From NCBI RefSeq assembly GCF_040448305.1, contig NZ_CP148752.1, forward strand, positions 1,240,001 to 1,304,000: a DNA stretch of 64,000 bases, written 5' to 3'. A model generated the notes under the pieces. It saw only the letters and a list, made by a program, of their open reading frames with translations. It did not search any database and was not told the origin of the DNA. Source of the stretch: Pseudomonas fluorescens. Lineage in GTDB: Bacteria > Pseudomonadota > Gammaproteobacteria > Pseudomonadales > Pseudomonadaceae. Position numbers and translations under genes: made by a program. Each line of letters begins with the position of its first letter. Within the stretch, counting starts at the first letter, position 1. Below are positions 1 to 9,248 of this stretch, one piece after another.

Positions 1-3000
1 CAGATCGTCCTGTTCCTGATGCTGTTGCTGGCCATCGTCGGCGCACTTTCCTACACCAAGCTCGGCCAGAGCGAGGATCCGCCGTTCACCTTCAAGGCCA
101 TGGTGATTCGCACCAACTGGCCGGGAGCGACCGCCGAGGAAGTCTCGCGCCAGGTCACCGAACGCATCGAAAAGAAGCTGATGGAAACCGGCGAATATGA
201 CCGCATCGTGTCGTTCTCCCGCCCCGGCGAATCCCAGGTGACGTTCATTGCGCGCGACTCCATGCACTCGGTGGAGATCCCGGAGCTCTGGTATCAGGTG
301 CGCAAGAAGATCAGCGACATCCGTCATACCCTGCCGCCGGGGATTCAGGGGCCGTTCTTCAACGATGAATTCGGCACCACGTTCGGCAATATCTACGCCC
401 TGACCGGCGAGGGTTTCGACTACGCCGTGCTCAAGGACTACGCCGACCGCATCCAGATCCAGCTGCAACGGGTCAAGGATGTGGGCAAGGTCGAACTGCT
501 GGGGTTGCAGGACGAGAAAGTCTGGATCGAGCTCTCCAACGTCAAGCTCGCCACCCTCGGCTTGCCGCTGGCTGTCGTCCAGCAAGCCCTTGAAGAACAG
601 AACGCGGTGTCCACGGCAGGTTTCTTCGAAACCAGCAGCGAGCGATTGCAGCTACGGGTGACGGGGAATTTTCAGACGGTCGACGAGATCAAGAACTTCC
701 CGATCCGCGTCGGTGATCGCACCTTCCGCATCTCCGACGTGGCCGACGTGCGCCGTGGTTTCAACGATCCACCGGCGCCGCGCATGCGCTTCATGGCGCA
801 GGACGCCATCGGCCTCGCGGTGGCGATGAAGGACGGCGGTGACATTCTGGTACTGGGCAAGGCGCTGGAAATCGAGTTCGCCCGCATCCAGAAAAACCTC
901 CCGGCCGGTATGGAGCTGCGCAAGGTTTCCGACCAACCGGCTGCGGTGAAAACCGGTGTTGGCGAGTTCGTGCAAGTGCTGGTCGAGGCGCTGGCCATTG
1001 TGTTGCTGGTGAGCTTCTTCTCCCTCGGCGTGCGCACCGGCATGGTGGTGGCCCTGGCGATTCCGCTGGTGCTGGCGATGACGTTCGCCTGCATGTATTA
1101 CCTCGGCATCGGCCTGCACAAGATCTCCCTCGGCGCGCTGGTACTGGCACTGGGCTTGCTGGTGGACGACGCGATCATCGCCGTGGAAATGATGGCGATC
1201 AAAATGGAGCAGGGCTTCGACCGGGTCAAAGCGGCGAGTTATGCCTGGACCAGTACCGCGTTCCCGATGCTCACCGGTACGCTGATCACCGCGGCCGGCT
1301 TCCTGCCGATTGCCACGGCGCAATCGGGCACTGGCGAATACACCCGTTCGATCTTCGAGGTGGTTACCATCGCGCTATTGGCGTCGTGGGTGGCCGCGGT
1401 GGTGTTCGTGCCGTACCTCGGGGAAAAACTCCTGCCGGACCTGGCGAAGATTCATGCCGCCAAACACGGTGCCGGCCAGCCCGATCCGTATGCCACGCCG
1501 TTTTATCAGCGCGTCCGGCGTCTGGTGGAGTGGTGCGTGCGCTGGCGCAAAACCGTGATCCTGGCGACCGTGCTGTTGTTCATTGGCTCCATCGTGCTGT
1601 TCCGCTTTGTGCCGCAGCAGTTCTTCCCGGCATCGGGTCGCCTGGAGTTGATGGTCGATCTGAAACTGGCCGAAGGCGCTTCGCTGAGCAACACCGCCGA
1701 CGAGGTCAAGCGCCTCGAAGCGCTGCTCAAGGACAAGGCCGGGATCGACAATTACGTGGCCTATGTCGGTACCGGTTCGCCGCGTTTCTACCTACCGCTG
1801 GATCAACAGCTGCCGGCGGCGAGCTTCGCCCAGTTTGTCGTCCTGGCGAAAACCATCGAAGAACGGGAAACCCTGCGAACCTGGTTGATCGCAACCCTCA
1901 ACGAGCAATTCCCGGTGCTGCGTTCGCGGGTCACGCGCCTGGAAAACGGTCCGCCGGTTGGCTATCCGGTGCAGTTCCGCGTGACCGGGGAGCACATCGA
2001 GGAAGTGCGGGCGCTGGCGCGCAAAGTCGCAGCCAAGGTTCGCGAGAACCCGCATGTGGTCAACGTCCACCTGGATTGGGAGGAGCCGAGCAAGGTTGTC
2101 TACCTGAACATCGATCAGGACCGCGCGCGGGCGCTGGGCGTGAGCACGGCGAACCTGTCGAGGTTCCTGCAAAGCTCCCTGACCGGTTCCAGTGTCAGCC
2201 AGTACCGTGAAGACAACGAGTTGATCGAGATCCTGTTGCGCGGCACCTTGCATGAGCGCACCGAGCTGTCATTGCTGCCGAGCCTGGCGGTGCCGACCGA
2301 TAATGGTCGCAGTGTCGCGCTGTCGCAGATCGCGACCCTGGAGTACGGCTTCGAAGAGGGCATCATCTGGCACCGCAACCGCCTGCCCAACGTGACCGTT
2401 CGCGCTGACATCTATGGCAAGGAGCAACCGGCGACGCTGGTGCAGCAGATCATGCCGACCCTCGATTCGATCCGCGCTGAATTGCCGGATGGCTACTTGC
2501 TGGATGTCGGTGGCACGGTGGAAGACTCGGCGCGCGGACAGAACTCGGTGAAGGCCGGGGTGCCGTTGTTCATCGTGGTGGTGTTGACCTTGCTGATGCT
2601 GCAGCTGCGAAGTTTTTCGCGCACGGCGATGGTGTTCCTGACGGCGCCGCTGGGGTTGATCGGGGTGACGCTGTTTCTGTTGGTGTTTCGCCAGCCGTTC
2701 GGTTTCGTGGCCATGCTGGGGACCATCGCGTTGTCGGGGATGATCATGCGTAACTCGGTGATTCTGGTGGATCAGATCGAGCAGGATATCGCGGCGGGTT
2801 TGAAGCCTTGGCAGGCGATCATCGAGGCGACGGTGCGGCGGTTCCGGCCGATTGTGCTGACGGCGATGGCGGCGGTGTTGGCGATGATTCCGTTGTCGCG
2901 CAGTGTGTTTTTCGGGCCGATGGCGGTGGCGATCATGGGGGGGTTGATTGTGGCCACTGCGTTGACGCTGCTGTTTTTGCCTGCCCTCTATGCCGCCTGG

Positions 3001-3027
3001 TTTCGGGTTCGCAAAGAGTCGGTTTGA
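1..3027 (+). CDS. RND efflux pump inner-membrane permease (5' end outside window)
   Basis: The reading frame is open from the first base, so the gene starts before the window; 1,008 codons are visible and only a short N-terminal piece should be missing. The product is a proton-driven permease of the resistance-nodulation-division family, which works with a periplasmic adaptor and an outer-membrane channel to expel drugs or other amphiphiles. Hydrophobic segments surround residues about 325-430, with the TM4 acidic motif LGLLVDDAIIAVEM that carries the proton-relay Asp pair, and a second membrane block follows near residues 850-1000. Two large periplasmic loops separate them. The wording of the N-terminal loop (GQSEDPPFTFKAMVI) is closest in my memory to TriC-like permeases, but substrate cannot be told from sequence. 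Its adaptor genes would lie upstream, outside the window. Confidence 0.9.
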   Translation, partial: QIVLFLMLLLAIVGALSYTKLGQSEDPPFTFKAMVIRTNWPGATAEEVSRQVTERIEKKLMETGEYDRIVSFSRPGESQVTFIARDSMHSVEIPELWYQVRKKISDIRHTLPPGIQGPFFNDEFGTTFGNIYALTGEGFDYAVLKDYADRIQIQLQRVKDVGKVELLGLQDEKVWIELSNVKLATLGLPLAVVQQALEEQNAVSTAGFFETSSERLQLRVTGNFQTVDEIKNFPIRVGDRTFRISDVADVRRGFNDPPAPRMRFMAQDAIGLAVAMKDGGDILVLGKALEIEFARIQKNLPAGMELRKVSDQPAAVKTGVGEFVQVLVEALAIVLLVSFFSLGVRTGMVVALAIPLVLAMTFACMYYLGIGLHKISLGALVLALGLLVDDAIIAVEMMAIKMEQGFDRVKAASYAWTSTAFPMLTGTLITAAGFLPIATAQSGTGEYTRSIFEVVTIALLASWVAAVVFVPYLGEKLLPDLAKIHAAKHGAGQPDPYATPFYQRVRRLVEWCVRWRKTVILATVLLFIGSIVLFRFVPQQFFPASGRLELMVDLKLAEGASLSNTADEVKRLEALLKDKAGIDNYVAYVGTGSPRFYLPLDQQLPAASFAQFVVLAKTIEERETLRTWLIATLNEQFPVLRSRVTRLENGPPVGYPVQFRVTGEHIEEVRALARKVAAKVRENPHVVNVHLDWEEPSKVVYLNIDQDRARALGVSTANLSRFLQSSLTGSSVSQYREDNELIEILLRGTLHERTELSLLPSLAVPTDNGRSVALSQIATLEYGFEEGIIWHRNRLPNVTVRADIYGKEQPATLVQQIMPTLDSIRAELPDGYLLDVGGTVEDSARGQNSVKAGVPLFIVVVLTLLMLQLRSFSRTAMVFLTAPLGLIGVTLFLLVFRQPFGFVAMLGTIALSGMIMRNSVILVDQIEQDIAAGLKPWQAIIEATVRRFRPIVLTAMAAVLAMIPLSRSVFFGPMAVAIMGGLIVATALTLLFLPALYAAWFRVRKESV

Positions 3028-3073
3028 TGGTTTGACCTTGGCGGCCTTCGGGCCGACCAAGTGCTTATGGATG

Positions 3074-3425
3074 GTGTACATATCCATTCCTGCGGTAACG
3101 GCCACTGGCGGTTTCGCCCTTACGGCGACTCACTTTTTTTAACAAGCGCCTCAAAAAAAGTAAGCAAAAAAAGCGCTCGCCCCGAACGTCCGGCCCCTCG
3201 CTAAGGCTCGGCGTCCCTTCGCTCCGGTATTCATCCGGGGGCATTGCCCTCCGGTCGGCTTCGCTTCGACCTACATGCAATGAGTTCGACTGCGTCGAAC
3301 GGCGCTGCGCGCCAATCCCCGGATGAACACCTCCGCTCAGCCTTCCGAGGGGGCGGGTGGATCAAGATCAAAAGCTGCAGGCGAGCTAACGCTCGGCCTG
3401 ATGAGTGGTGAAGAGCGACGCGGTG
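3074..3425. repeat. Pseudomonas multicopy intergenic repeat element (~350 bp)
   Basis: The gap 3028-3655 (over 600 bp) has no convincing gene. Its first half, from GGTGTACATATCC to the GATGAGTGGTGAAGAG box, matches from memory a noncoding element found many times in fluorescens-group genomes. It contains the TTTCGCCCTTACGGCG box, an A-rich tract (AAAAAAAGTAAGCAAAAAAA), a GGCTTCGCTTCGACC segment, CCCCGGATGAACACCTCCGC and ATCAAGATCAAAAGCTGCAG. It is rich in small inverted repeats, which suggests a structured or mobile-derived unit. Short open frames inside it are spurious. The copy family is recalled, not searched; the rest of the gap holds one REP and the leader of the next gene. Confidence 0.6.
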
Positions 3426-3453
3426 GTGTGTGCTGCTGTGCTTTTGCTTTTCT

Positions 3454-3482
3454 GTGGGAGCGAGCTTGCTCGCGATGGCGGC
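3454..3482 (+). repeat. Single REP sequence
   Basis: GTGGGAGCGAGCTTGCTCGC followed by GATGG is one arm of the palindromic REP unit seen throughout the window. Here it stands alone, without the inverted partner found at the REPIN loci. It lies between the multicopy element and the small DUF6124 gene. Confidence 0.8.
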
Positions 3483-3655
3483 TTATCAGTCAAAAGTGTT
3501 TATCGTCCAATCAAACATTCAGACCATTCCCACAAGACTTTCAGGTTGCCTGTCGGAAGCACGGTCTCTAGCCTTTGACCGTCGCTGCCAATTCAGCGGC
3601 CGGGACTGCAAGCCCGCGAATAGTCGTTAGGCGCCTACTTTGGGAGCTTCGCAAA

Positions 3656-3937
3656 ATGATCAAAGACAGTCCTGATTACTCTGCCGCCGAATCCGAAAAA
3701 CAAACGAGAACTTCATACCGCCCCTGCCCAATTTTCACTATCCGCCCAGGTGTCAATTCCGAAACTCTCCTAGTCCATGCCTACGAAACCCTTGCCTCAG
3801 CGAATGTGATGGCAACCGAACTGTCGTCCATCCTGAGCGGCCCAACCTGCAATCTTGCACTCGGCATTCAGCAGATGATTGTTCTGGCGCAGCTATCAGT
3901 GAACCGCGTCCTCGATCAGCTGGATCCGCAGCAATAG
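3656..3937 (+). CDS. DUF6124 family small protein, unknown function
   Basis: This 93-residue protein has the pattern I know from the Pseudomonas-restricted DUF6124 (formerly DUF3077) family: a variable polar N-terminus, an IFTIRPGVNSETLLVHAYE segment, then SANVMATELSSILSGP and a helical tail ending in AIQQ-like and LAQLSVNRVLD sequences. The frame is open further upstream, but the ATG at 3656 is preceded by GGGAG at 3642-3646 with good spacing, so it is preferred. There is no signal peptide or membrane segment. It is monocistronic and followed by a hairpin terminator. Family members occur in many copies in Pseudomonas genomes; no function is established to my knowledge. Confidence 0.7.
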   Translation: MIKDSPDYSAAESEKQTRTSYRPCPIFTIRPGVNSETLLVHAYETLASANVMATELSSILSGPTCNLALGIQQMIVLAQLSVNRVLDQLDPQQ

Positions 3938-3949
3938 CCAAGGGAAGAA

Positions 3950-3985
3950 GCCCGCTGAACCTGTACCAACCAGCGGGCCTTCATT
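3950..3985 (+). terminator. Rho-independent terminator after the DUF6124 gene
   Basis: CCCGCTG at 3951-3957 pairs with CAGCGGG at 3971-3977, followed by CCTTCATTGTT. It starts 13 nt after the stop codon of the small gene. Confidence 0.65.
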
Positions 3986-4079
3986 GTTCCTACATTGATC
4001 TCGGACCCGTCTGATATTGAGGCTAAAAGCTCAGGTGTTGTACTCAGGACCCAGTTCCACGCATGTTTGAGACAGCCCC

Positions 4080-5426
4080 ATGAAAAATCCACCCACTTTG
4101 AGGGGGCGGTCCGATCCGGTGTTTGATCGGCTGTTGCGATCGCCCCATAAGGAACGCCTTTCGCAATACCTCGCTTTGCTCAAGCCTTTGGACGATCAGG
4201 GGCGTTACCTGCCGTTCGATTCATTGCGCTACCGCTGGGCACCTGGACTGGATTCGAACCTGTGCTGGGCCTTGGTCAAGAAAGCGCGGACTGCACAGTA
4301 TTCGAACCTTTTGCCATTGGGTGAACCGGCGTGCTGGCTGAAATTCATGCTGACGCCGCAGGCGCAAAAAGCCATTTCCGTAGTGGATCGTCAGGCGACA
4401 ACCGCAGTGCTGGAATACATGACCGGCCAGATCGGCGAGCGTGCTCATTTCAGCTATTTGCTCAATGATCTGATCGAAGACGAGGCCATCAGTAGCAGCC
4501 AGCTCGAAGGTGCGGCCACCACGACGCGGGTGGCCAAGGACATGCTTAAGCGCCATCGTTCGCCGCGCACGCCGGATGAGCGAATGGTCATCGGTAACTT
4601 CAAGATGATGAACTTCGCCTGGGAGCAGCGTTACGAGCCACTGAGCGTTGAACTGATTGCAGCCATGCATCGAGTTGGCGTCGAGGGAATCGACGATTCG
4701 CAGTACTCGCCAGGAGCGTTCAGGGTCAACGATGACGTCGTCGTCCAGGATGGCGAGGGCAATACCGTGCATTCGCCACCGCCTGCAACTGGGCTCGTGT
4801 CACGTTTGCAGGTGCTGGCCAAGTGGATCAACCAACCCCACAACAACCCTCATCAAGCGGACTACCTTCATCCATTGATCAAAGCCATCGCGCTGCATTT
4901 TGTCTTGGGTTACGAGCATCCCTTTCGCGACGGTAACGGTCGGGTAGCGCGCGCGTTGTTTTACTGGTTCATGTTCAAAAATGACTTCTCGGCATTTCGC
5001 TACATCGCCATCAGTGTTTTGTTGCGCAATGCGCCGTTGAAGTACGGGCGGTCGTATTTGAATACCGAGGCGGATGACCTGGATCTGACGTACTTCATCG
5101 ATTTCCAGTGTTCGGTGGTGTTGCGGGCTGTGGGCAGTTTTACCGGGACGTATCGGAAAAGTCTGGACGATGCGCAGCAATTTGATTGCTGGTTGCGTGA
5201 AAGTGGTTTTCTCGACCAGCTCACCGAAAAACAGCGGGCGTTGTTTCAAGTGGCCAGAAGCGGAATGGCCAAGGAGTTCACGGCGGTCAATGTGAAGGAG
5301 AATCTGGGTTGTTCCTACAACACAGCATCAGCCACGCTAAATGGGCTGGTCGCGTTGAAGCTGTTCGAGAAACGCAAGATGGGGCGCGAGTGGGTGTTCT
5401 TTCTAAGGCCCGTATCAGTGGTCTGA
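4080..5426 (+). CDS. Fic family AMP-transferase, class II (N-terminal inhibitory helix)
   Basis: This 448-residue protein carries the canonical Fic motif HPFRDGNGRVAR at residues 280-291, including the catalytic His and the Asn/Arg residues that bind the phosphates of ATP. Fic enzymes usually transfer AMP to a hydroxyl side chain of a target protein. An inhibitory motif of the (S/T)xxxE(G/N) type, SSQLEG, is seen at residues 139-144, before the Fic core. This places it in class II, where the same polypeptide blocks its own active site. The C-terminus (about 395-445) resembles a winged helix-turn-helix (NVKENLGCSYNTASATLNGL), common in this architecture. No separate antitoxin gene is adjacent; the gene is flanked by unrelated genes and a hairpin. 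The ATG at 4080 has only a weak ribosome site. Target unknown. Confidence 0.9.
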   Translation: MKNPPTLRGRSDPVFDRLLRSPHKERLSQYLALLKPLDDQGRYLPFDSLRYRWAPGLDSNLCWALVKKARTAQYSNLLPLGEPACWLKFMLTPQAQKAISVVDRQATTAVLEYMTGQIGERAHFSYLLNDLIEDEAISSSQLEGAATTTRVAKDMLKRHRSPRTPDERMVIGNFKMMNFAWEQRYEPLSVELIAAMHRVGVEGIDDSQYSPGAFRVNDDVVVQDGEGNTVHSPPPATGLVSRLQVLAKWINQPHNNPHQADYLHPLIKAIALHFVLGYEHPFRDGNGRVARALFYWFMFKNDFSAFRYIAISVLLRNAPLKYGRSYLNTEADDLDLTYFIDFQCSVVLRAVGSFTGTYRKSLDDAQQFDCWLRESGFLDQLTEKQRALFQVARSGMAKEFTAVNVKENLGCSYNTASATLNGLVALKLFEKRKMGREWVFFLRPVSVV

Positions 5427-5431
5427 ACCTT

Positions 5432-5455
5432 TGTGGGAGCAAGCCTGCTCCCACA
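5432..5455. terminator. REP-derived palindrome between convergent genes
   Basis: TGTGGGAGCAAGCC is followed immediately by TGCTCCCACA, giving a near-perfect stem. It lies between the convergent Fic and DUF4197 genes, 5 nt after the Fic stop codon. It looks like a REP arm reduced to a hairpin, placed where a bidirectional terminator is expected. Confidence 0.6.
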
Positions 5456-5471
5456 GGTTTTGTATCGCGGC

Positions 5472-6161
5472 TCAGAGCGTGCCAAACACCTTCTTCGCCA
5501 AACTGGTCGCCGCAGCCGCCGGGTTCTGGCGGATGGTTTCTTCCTGTTTGCCGATCATCTCGAACAAGCCATTCAACGCCTGCTCGGTGACGTAGTTTTC
5601 GACGTTGGCATTCTTCGCATCCACTACGCCCATGGTCGCCGCTTGTCCGGCGAACGAGTTGTACTGCTGGGCCAGGCCAACCTTGTCAGTGGCTTGCTTG
5701 ACGATGGGCAGGAACCTGGCACGGATCTGTTCGCGGCTGGTCTTGTTCAGGTACTGAGTGGCCGAGTCGTTGCCGCCGCTGAGGATGCCCTTGGCATCTT
5801 CCACGGTCATTTTCTTCACGGCATCGACGAGGATTGGCTGGGCCTGGGTCACGGCGGTTTCGGCCGCTTTGTTCATGCTGGCTTCCAGTTCATCGACCTG
5901 GTCACCCATGCCGAACTGTTTCATCTTGCTCGCGACCTTGCCCAGCTTGCCCGGCAGTTCGATTTTCACGTCCGGGTCGTTGCTGAAACCACCCGGGGTG
6001 CCGAGTTGTTTGACGGCCAGTTGCGCGCCTTGGGTCAGTGCGTCCTTGAGCCCGCCGGTGGCGTCTTTCTGCGACAGGTCAGTGAGGGACAGCGCCAGGG
6101 CGTTGGCACAGATCATCAAGCCAGCGCACAGGCCGGCAAAGCGGAGGGTAGGGCGGAACAT
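5472..6161 (-). CDS. DUF4197 domain-containing exported protein
   Basis: The protein of 229 residues begins with a signal peptide (MFRPTLRF, hydrophobic stretch, ANALALS), so it is probably periplasmic. The body is helical and matches the DUF4197 pattern: LSLTDLSQKDATGGLKDAL at the mature start, a GKLGKVASKMKQFG segment, a central MTVEDAKGILSGG and a C-terminal YVTEQALNGLFEMIG-type segment. The function of the family is not known to me. The start at 6161 is preferred over a frame-internal one nine codons upstream, because GGAAG stands just before it and the signal peptide then starts cleanly. It lies 27 nt downstream of the YbaY-like lipoprotein gene, so the two are probably co-transcribed. 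Confidence 0.8.
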   Translation of the reverse strand: MFRPTLRFAGLCAGLMICANALALSLTDLSQKDATGGLKDALTQGAQLAVKQLGTPGGFSNDPDVKIELPGKLGKVASKMKQFGMGDQVDELEASMNKAAETAVTQAQPILVDAVKKMTVEDAKGILSGGNDSATQYLNKTSREQIRARFLPIVKQATDKVGLAQQYNSFAGQAATMGVVDAKNANVENYVTEQALNGLFEMIGKQEETIRQNPAAAATSLAKKVFGTL

Positions 6162-6188
6162 GGCAACTTCCTTTTTCGAAAAAGACAC

Positions 6189-6590
6189 TTAGTAGCGGGC
6201 TGGGTCGACGCGGACCTTCAGCGGTTGTGGATCGGTGCCGTCCAGGCGCACGGGATGATTCTCGGTGGTGATGAACATCAGTTTGCCGTCGACTTCAATG
6301 CGCGCGCTGACCGAGTAACGGTGGTTGGGCTCTACCTTCAGCGGGTCGTAGCTGAGATGGAAGGCCAGGGGCACCTGGCCTTTGACCTGGCCGCGCTGTT
6401 CGTCGATGACTTTCGCCGGAGCATCGGCGAGTGAAATGTCCTGCAGGCTGACGCTCAGGATCGCCGTCGGTGGCAGGGCGATGCGTTGCAGGTAGAAGAC
6501 TTCGCCATCAAGGGAGGCCTTGGGCGCCGGTGTCGGGTGCTGGCAGGCTGTCAGTAGGACGGCGGCTGCGATCAGGGGCAGTTTTTTCAT
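6189..6590 (-). CDS. YbaY family lipoprotein
   Basis: The 133-residue product starts with a lipoprotein signal, MKKLPLIAAAVLLTAC, with the lipidated Cys at residue 16. The mature part has the YbaY-type beta-rich pattern: LDGEVFYLQRIALPPTAILSV, a DISLADAPAKVI segment, PLAFHLSYDP and a closing RVDPARY. Such proteins sit in the outer membrane or periplasm; a definite role is not established. GGAG precedes the ATG. It is the first gene of a probable two-gene unit with the DUF4197 gene, and lies 51 nt downstream of plsB on the same strand. Confidence 0.8.
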   Translation of the reverse strand: MKKLPLIAAAVLLTACQHPTPAPKASLDGEVFYLQRIALPPTAILSVSLQDISLADAPAKVIDEQRGQVKGQVPLAFHLSYDPLKVEPNHRYSVSARIEVDGKLMFITTENHPVRLDGTDPQPLKVRVDPARY

Positions 6591-6641
6591 CGGTGAATCT
6601 CCGTATCGAGGGCGCCAGAACCGATTGGCGCCCTGATCAAT

Positions 6642-9146
6642 CTAGACGCTTTGTACAGGTGGGGTGGCTTGGTCGGCGGCATCTTCACTACGATGCAACG
6701 CCACCTGCCGAATCGACAAACGAATCTCCGCTGGCAATACGCGCTTGGCCGCGCCTTCGGCCAGTTCACCGAGCAGTTCGTGATAGCTCAGCTTGCCCGC
6801 TTCATCACGTTTGAGCACGTCGAGGTCGAGCATGGTCTGGATGAAGTGGCGGAACAGGCTCTTGTCGAAGAATTCCGGGGCGTTCAGGCCATGCAGGATC
6901 GACAGGCGCTGGGCCATGACCGTGCACAAGTCCTCCAGCTCTTCGGCGCTGATGCTGTTCTGGCCACTGTTGAGCAGCAGGGACACGGTCATGTAGAAGC
7001 GCTGCAAAGTCTGGGCGATGCTTTTCGACAGCAAGGTCAGCAGCACGAAATGCCGCGAGCTTGGCGCCGGACGCAGGTACACGTCGTTTTCGAAACGCAG
7101 CAGGCCTTGCTCGACGAACGCCTCCAGCCATTGATCGATCACCGCATCCAGTTCGTCCAGCGACCAGCGAATGAACAGCTCCGCTTGCAGGTACGGGTAC
7201 AGCGCGCGGGTGTAGCGCAGGATCTGTTCGCGGCTCATGCGCGAGGCGCTCTGGAAGAAGCTCGCCAGCAACGCCGGCAGTGCGAAGATGTGCAGCACGT
7301 TGTTGCGGTAGTAGGTCATCAGGACCGCATTCTGCTCGCCCAGATACAGGATCTTGCCCAACGCATCGCTCTGCTCGGATAGAAGGTCCATGTCCTTCAC
7401 GTGCTCGATCAGCGCCCGGCCATCGCCTTCCGGCAGGGTGGTGTGCGGCGAGTACGGCACCTTGCGCAGCAGCGCCAGGTACAGGTCCAGCACCCGCGCC
7501 ATAGCCCGGTCATCCAGCGCTAGTCGGGTGGTCGACAGCAGCGCCAGTGCCACCAGGTTGACCGGGTTGATCGCCGCCGCTTCGTTCAGATGCCGGGCGA
7601 CTTTCTCGCCAAGACGATTGGTGGTTTCGTTGAGCCAGGCGGGTCTGAACTGCGGGCCGAGTTCCTGTTGGCGCCAGTCCGGCTGTTCGCCGTCGAGGAA
7701 TTCCGCCAGTTTGATCGGCTCGCCGAAGTTCACCGCCACCTGGCCGAAGCGCTGTTTGAGCGCGCCGATGACTTTGAAAATATCGAAGATCGACTCTTTC
7801 TTCTTGGCCGCACCGCGCAACTCGCCAAGATAGGTTCGACCTTCCAATACGCGCTCGTAGCCGATGTACACCGGCACGAACACGATGGGCATGCGTGATG
7901 AGCGCAGGAAGCTGCGCAGGGTGATCGCCAGCATCCCGGTCTTCGGTTGCAGCATGCGCCCGGTGCGCGAGCGGCCACCCTCGACGAAATATTCCACCGG
8001 GAAACCCTTGGTGAACAGGGTGTGCAGGTATTCGTTGAACACCGAGGTGTACAGCAGGTTGCCCTTGAACGTGCGGCGCATGAAAAACGCGCCGCCGCGA
8101 CGCAGCAGGCCGCCGATCACGGGCATGTTCAGGTTGATGCCCGCGGCAATGTGCGGAGGGGTCAGGCCGTTGCGGAACAGTAGATAGGACAGCAGCAGAT
8201 AGTCGATGTGGCTGCGGTGGCACGGCACGTAGATTACTTCGTGACCCTGGGCGACCTTCTGCACGCCCTCGATGTGGTTGACCTTGATGCCGTCGTAGAT
8301 CTTGTTCCAGAACCAGCTCAGCACCACTTCCATAAAACGGATCGCAGTGTAGGTGTAGTCCGAGGCGATTTCGTTACCGTAGCGCAGCGCCTGGGCTTTG
8401 GCTTTCTCCGGCGAGATGTTCTCGCGCTCGGCTTCGTCGAGGATCGCTTGTTTGACCTGCGGCTGGTTCAGCAGGCCTTTGACCAGGTTGCGGCGGTGGG
8501 AAATGTCCGGGCCGATCACCGCGGCCTTCAGGTTGCGGAAATGCACCCGCAGGATGCGCTGGGCCATGCGCACGGTGCGCTCGTGGCCCTTGTCGTGCTC
8601 GATCAGTTCGCGCAGGTGGATCGGCGCGGAGAACTGCACGCGGGTCTTGCGTCCCAGTACGATGACGCTCAGCAAGCGACGCAGGCGCCCGGTAACCGCC
8701 CAGCTGTCGGCGAACAGGAGTTTCCACGGGCTGTTTTCGCTGTCCGGCGACTGGCCCCAGAACACGCTGACCGGAATGATCTGCGCGTCTTCGGCGGCGT
8801 TCTGGCTCAGGGCGCTGACCAGGCGGGTCAGTGTCGGTGGCGCGCCACGCTTGTCCTGGCGGCCGAGCCAGTCAGGATCGGGAGTCAGGTAGAAGAACGC
8901 GGCAGGTTCCAGCAGGTTGCCCACCGACACCGGCAGCACCGGGCGTGGCAGGCCGGCCTTGCTGCACTCGGTGTCGACCACGGCGAGGTCGGTCAGCGAA
9001 GGGTTTTGCAGGACGTAGAACACCGGACGACTGCGGTCGAGGTTGAGGGTGAACGACGACTGGTTGATCGTCTCGGAGCGAACCCAGAGGTACAACAGTC
9101 GGCGCAGGGTGCCAAACACAAGACGGCGGAACGGGGAGCGGGTCAT
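6642..9146 (-). CDS. plsB: Glycerol-3-phosphate 1-O-acyltransferase PlsB
   Basis: PlsB acylates position 1 of sn-glycerol 3-phosphate at the inner membrane, the first step of phospholipid synthesis. The 834-residue product has the acyltransferase block I motif HRSHID at residues 310-315 (HX4D catalytic pair), with the later GGRSRTG and FVPVYIGYERVLEG blocks. The frame is open 82 codons further upstream, but the ATG at 9146 gives the MTRSPFRRLVFGTLRRLLYL start and the usual length, and the upstream part would run into the promoter of the divergent cold-shock gene. Full-length, no odd features. The YbaY and DUF4197 genes follow closely on the same strand. Confidence 0.95.
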   Translation of the reverse strand: MTRSPFRRLVFGTLRRLLYLWVRSETINQSSFTLNLDRSRPVFYVLQNPSLTDLAVVDTECSKAGLPRPVLPVSVGNLLEPAAFFYLTPDPDWLGRQDKRGAPPTLTRLVSALSQNAAEDAQIIPVSVFWGQSPDSENSPWKLLFADSWAVTGRLRRLLSVIVLGRKTRVQFSAPIHLRELIEHDKGHERTVRMAQRILRVHFRNLKAAVIGPDISHRRNLVKGLLNQPQVKQAILDEAERENISPEKAKAQALRYGNEIASDYTYTAIRFMEVVLSWFWNKIYDGIKVNHIEGVQKVAQGHEVIYVPCHRSHIDYLLLSYLLFRNGLTPPHIAAGINLNMPVIGGLLRRGGAFFMRRTFKGNLLYTSVFNEYLHTLFTKGFPVEYFVEGGRSRTGRMLQPKTGMLAITLRSFLRSSRMPIVFVPVYIGYERVLEGRTYLGELRGAAKKKESIFDIFKVIGALKQRFGQVAVNFGEPIKLAEFLDGEQPDWRQQELGPQFRPAWLNETTNRLGEKVARHLNEAAAINPVNLVALALLSTTRLALDDRAMARVLDLYLALLRKVPYSPHTTLPEGDGRALIEHVKDMDLLSEQSDALGKILYLGEQNAVLMTYYRNNVLHIFALPALLASFFQSASRMSREQILRYTRALYPYLQAELFIRWSLDELDAVIDQWLEAFVEQGLLRFENDVYLRPAPSSRHFVLLTLLSKSIAQTLQRFYMTVSLLLNSGQNSISAEELEDLCTVMAQRLSILHGLNAPEFFDKSLFRHFIQTMLDLDVLKRDEAGKLSYHELLGELAEGAAKRVLPAEIRLSIRQVALHRSEDAADQATPPVQSV

Positions 9147-9248
9147 ACGGCTTCTGCGTGAGTGAATAAAACCGAGCGTTTGCTCGGGAGGCCGATAGTG
9201 TGCCGGATTCGTCGAAAATCGGCAAAAAAGCGGGTAAGTAAACTTGAG

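Noticed and set aside
3065..3571. Short open frames in the gap after the RND gene
   Set aside because: They fall in the multicopy noncoding element and a REP; no ribosome sites or domain content.
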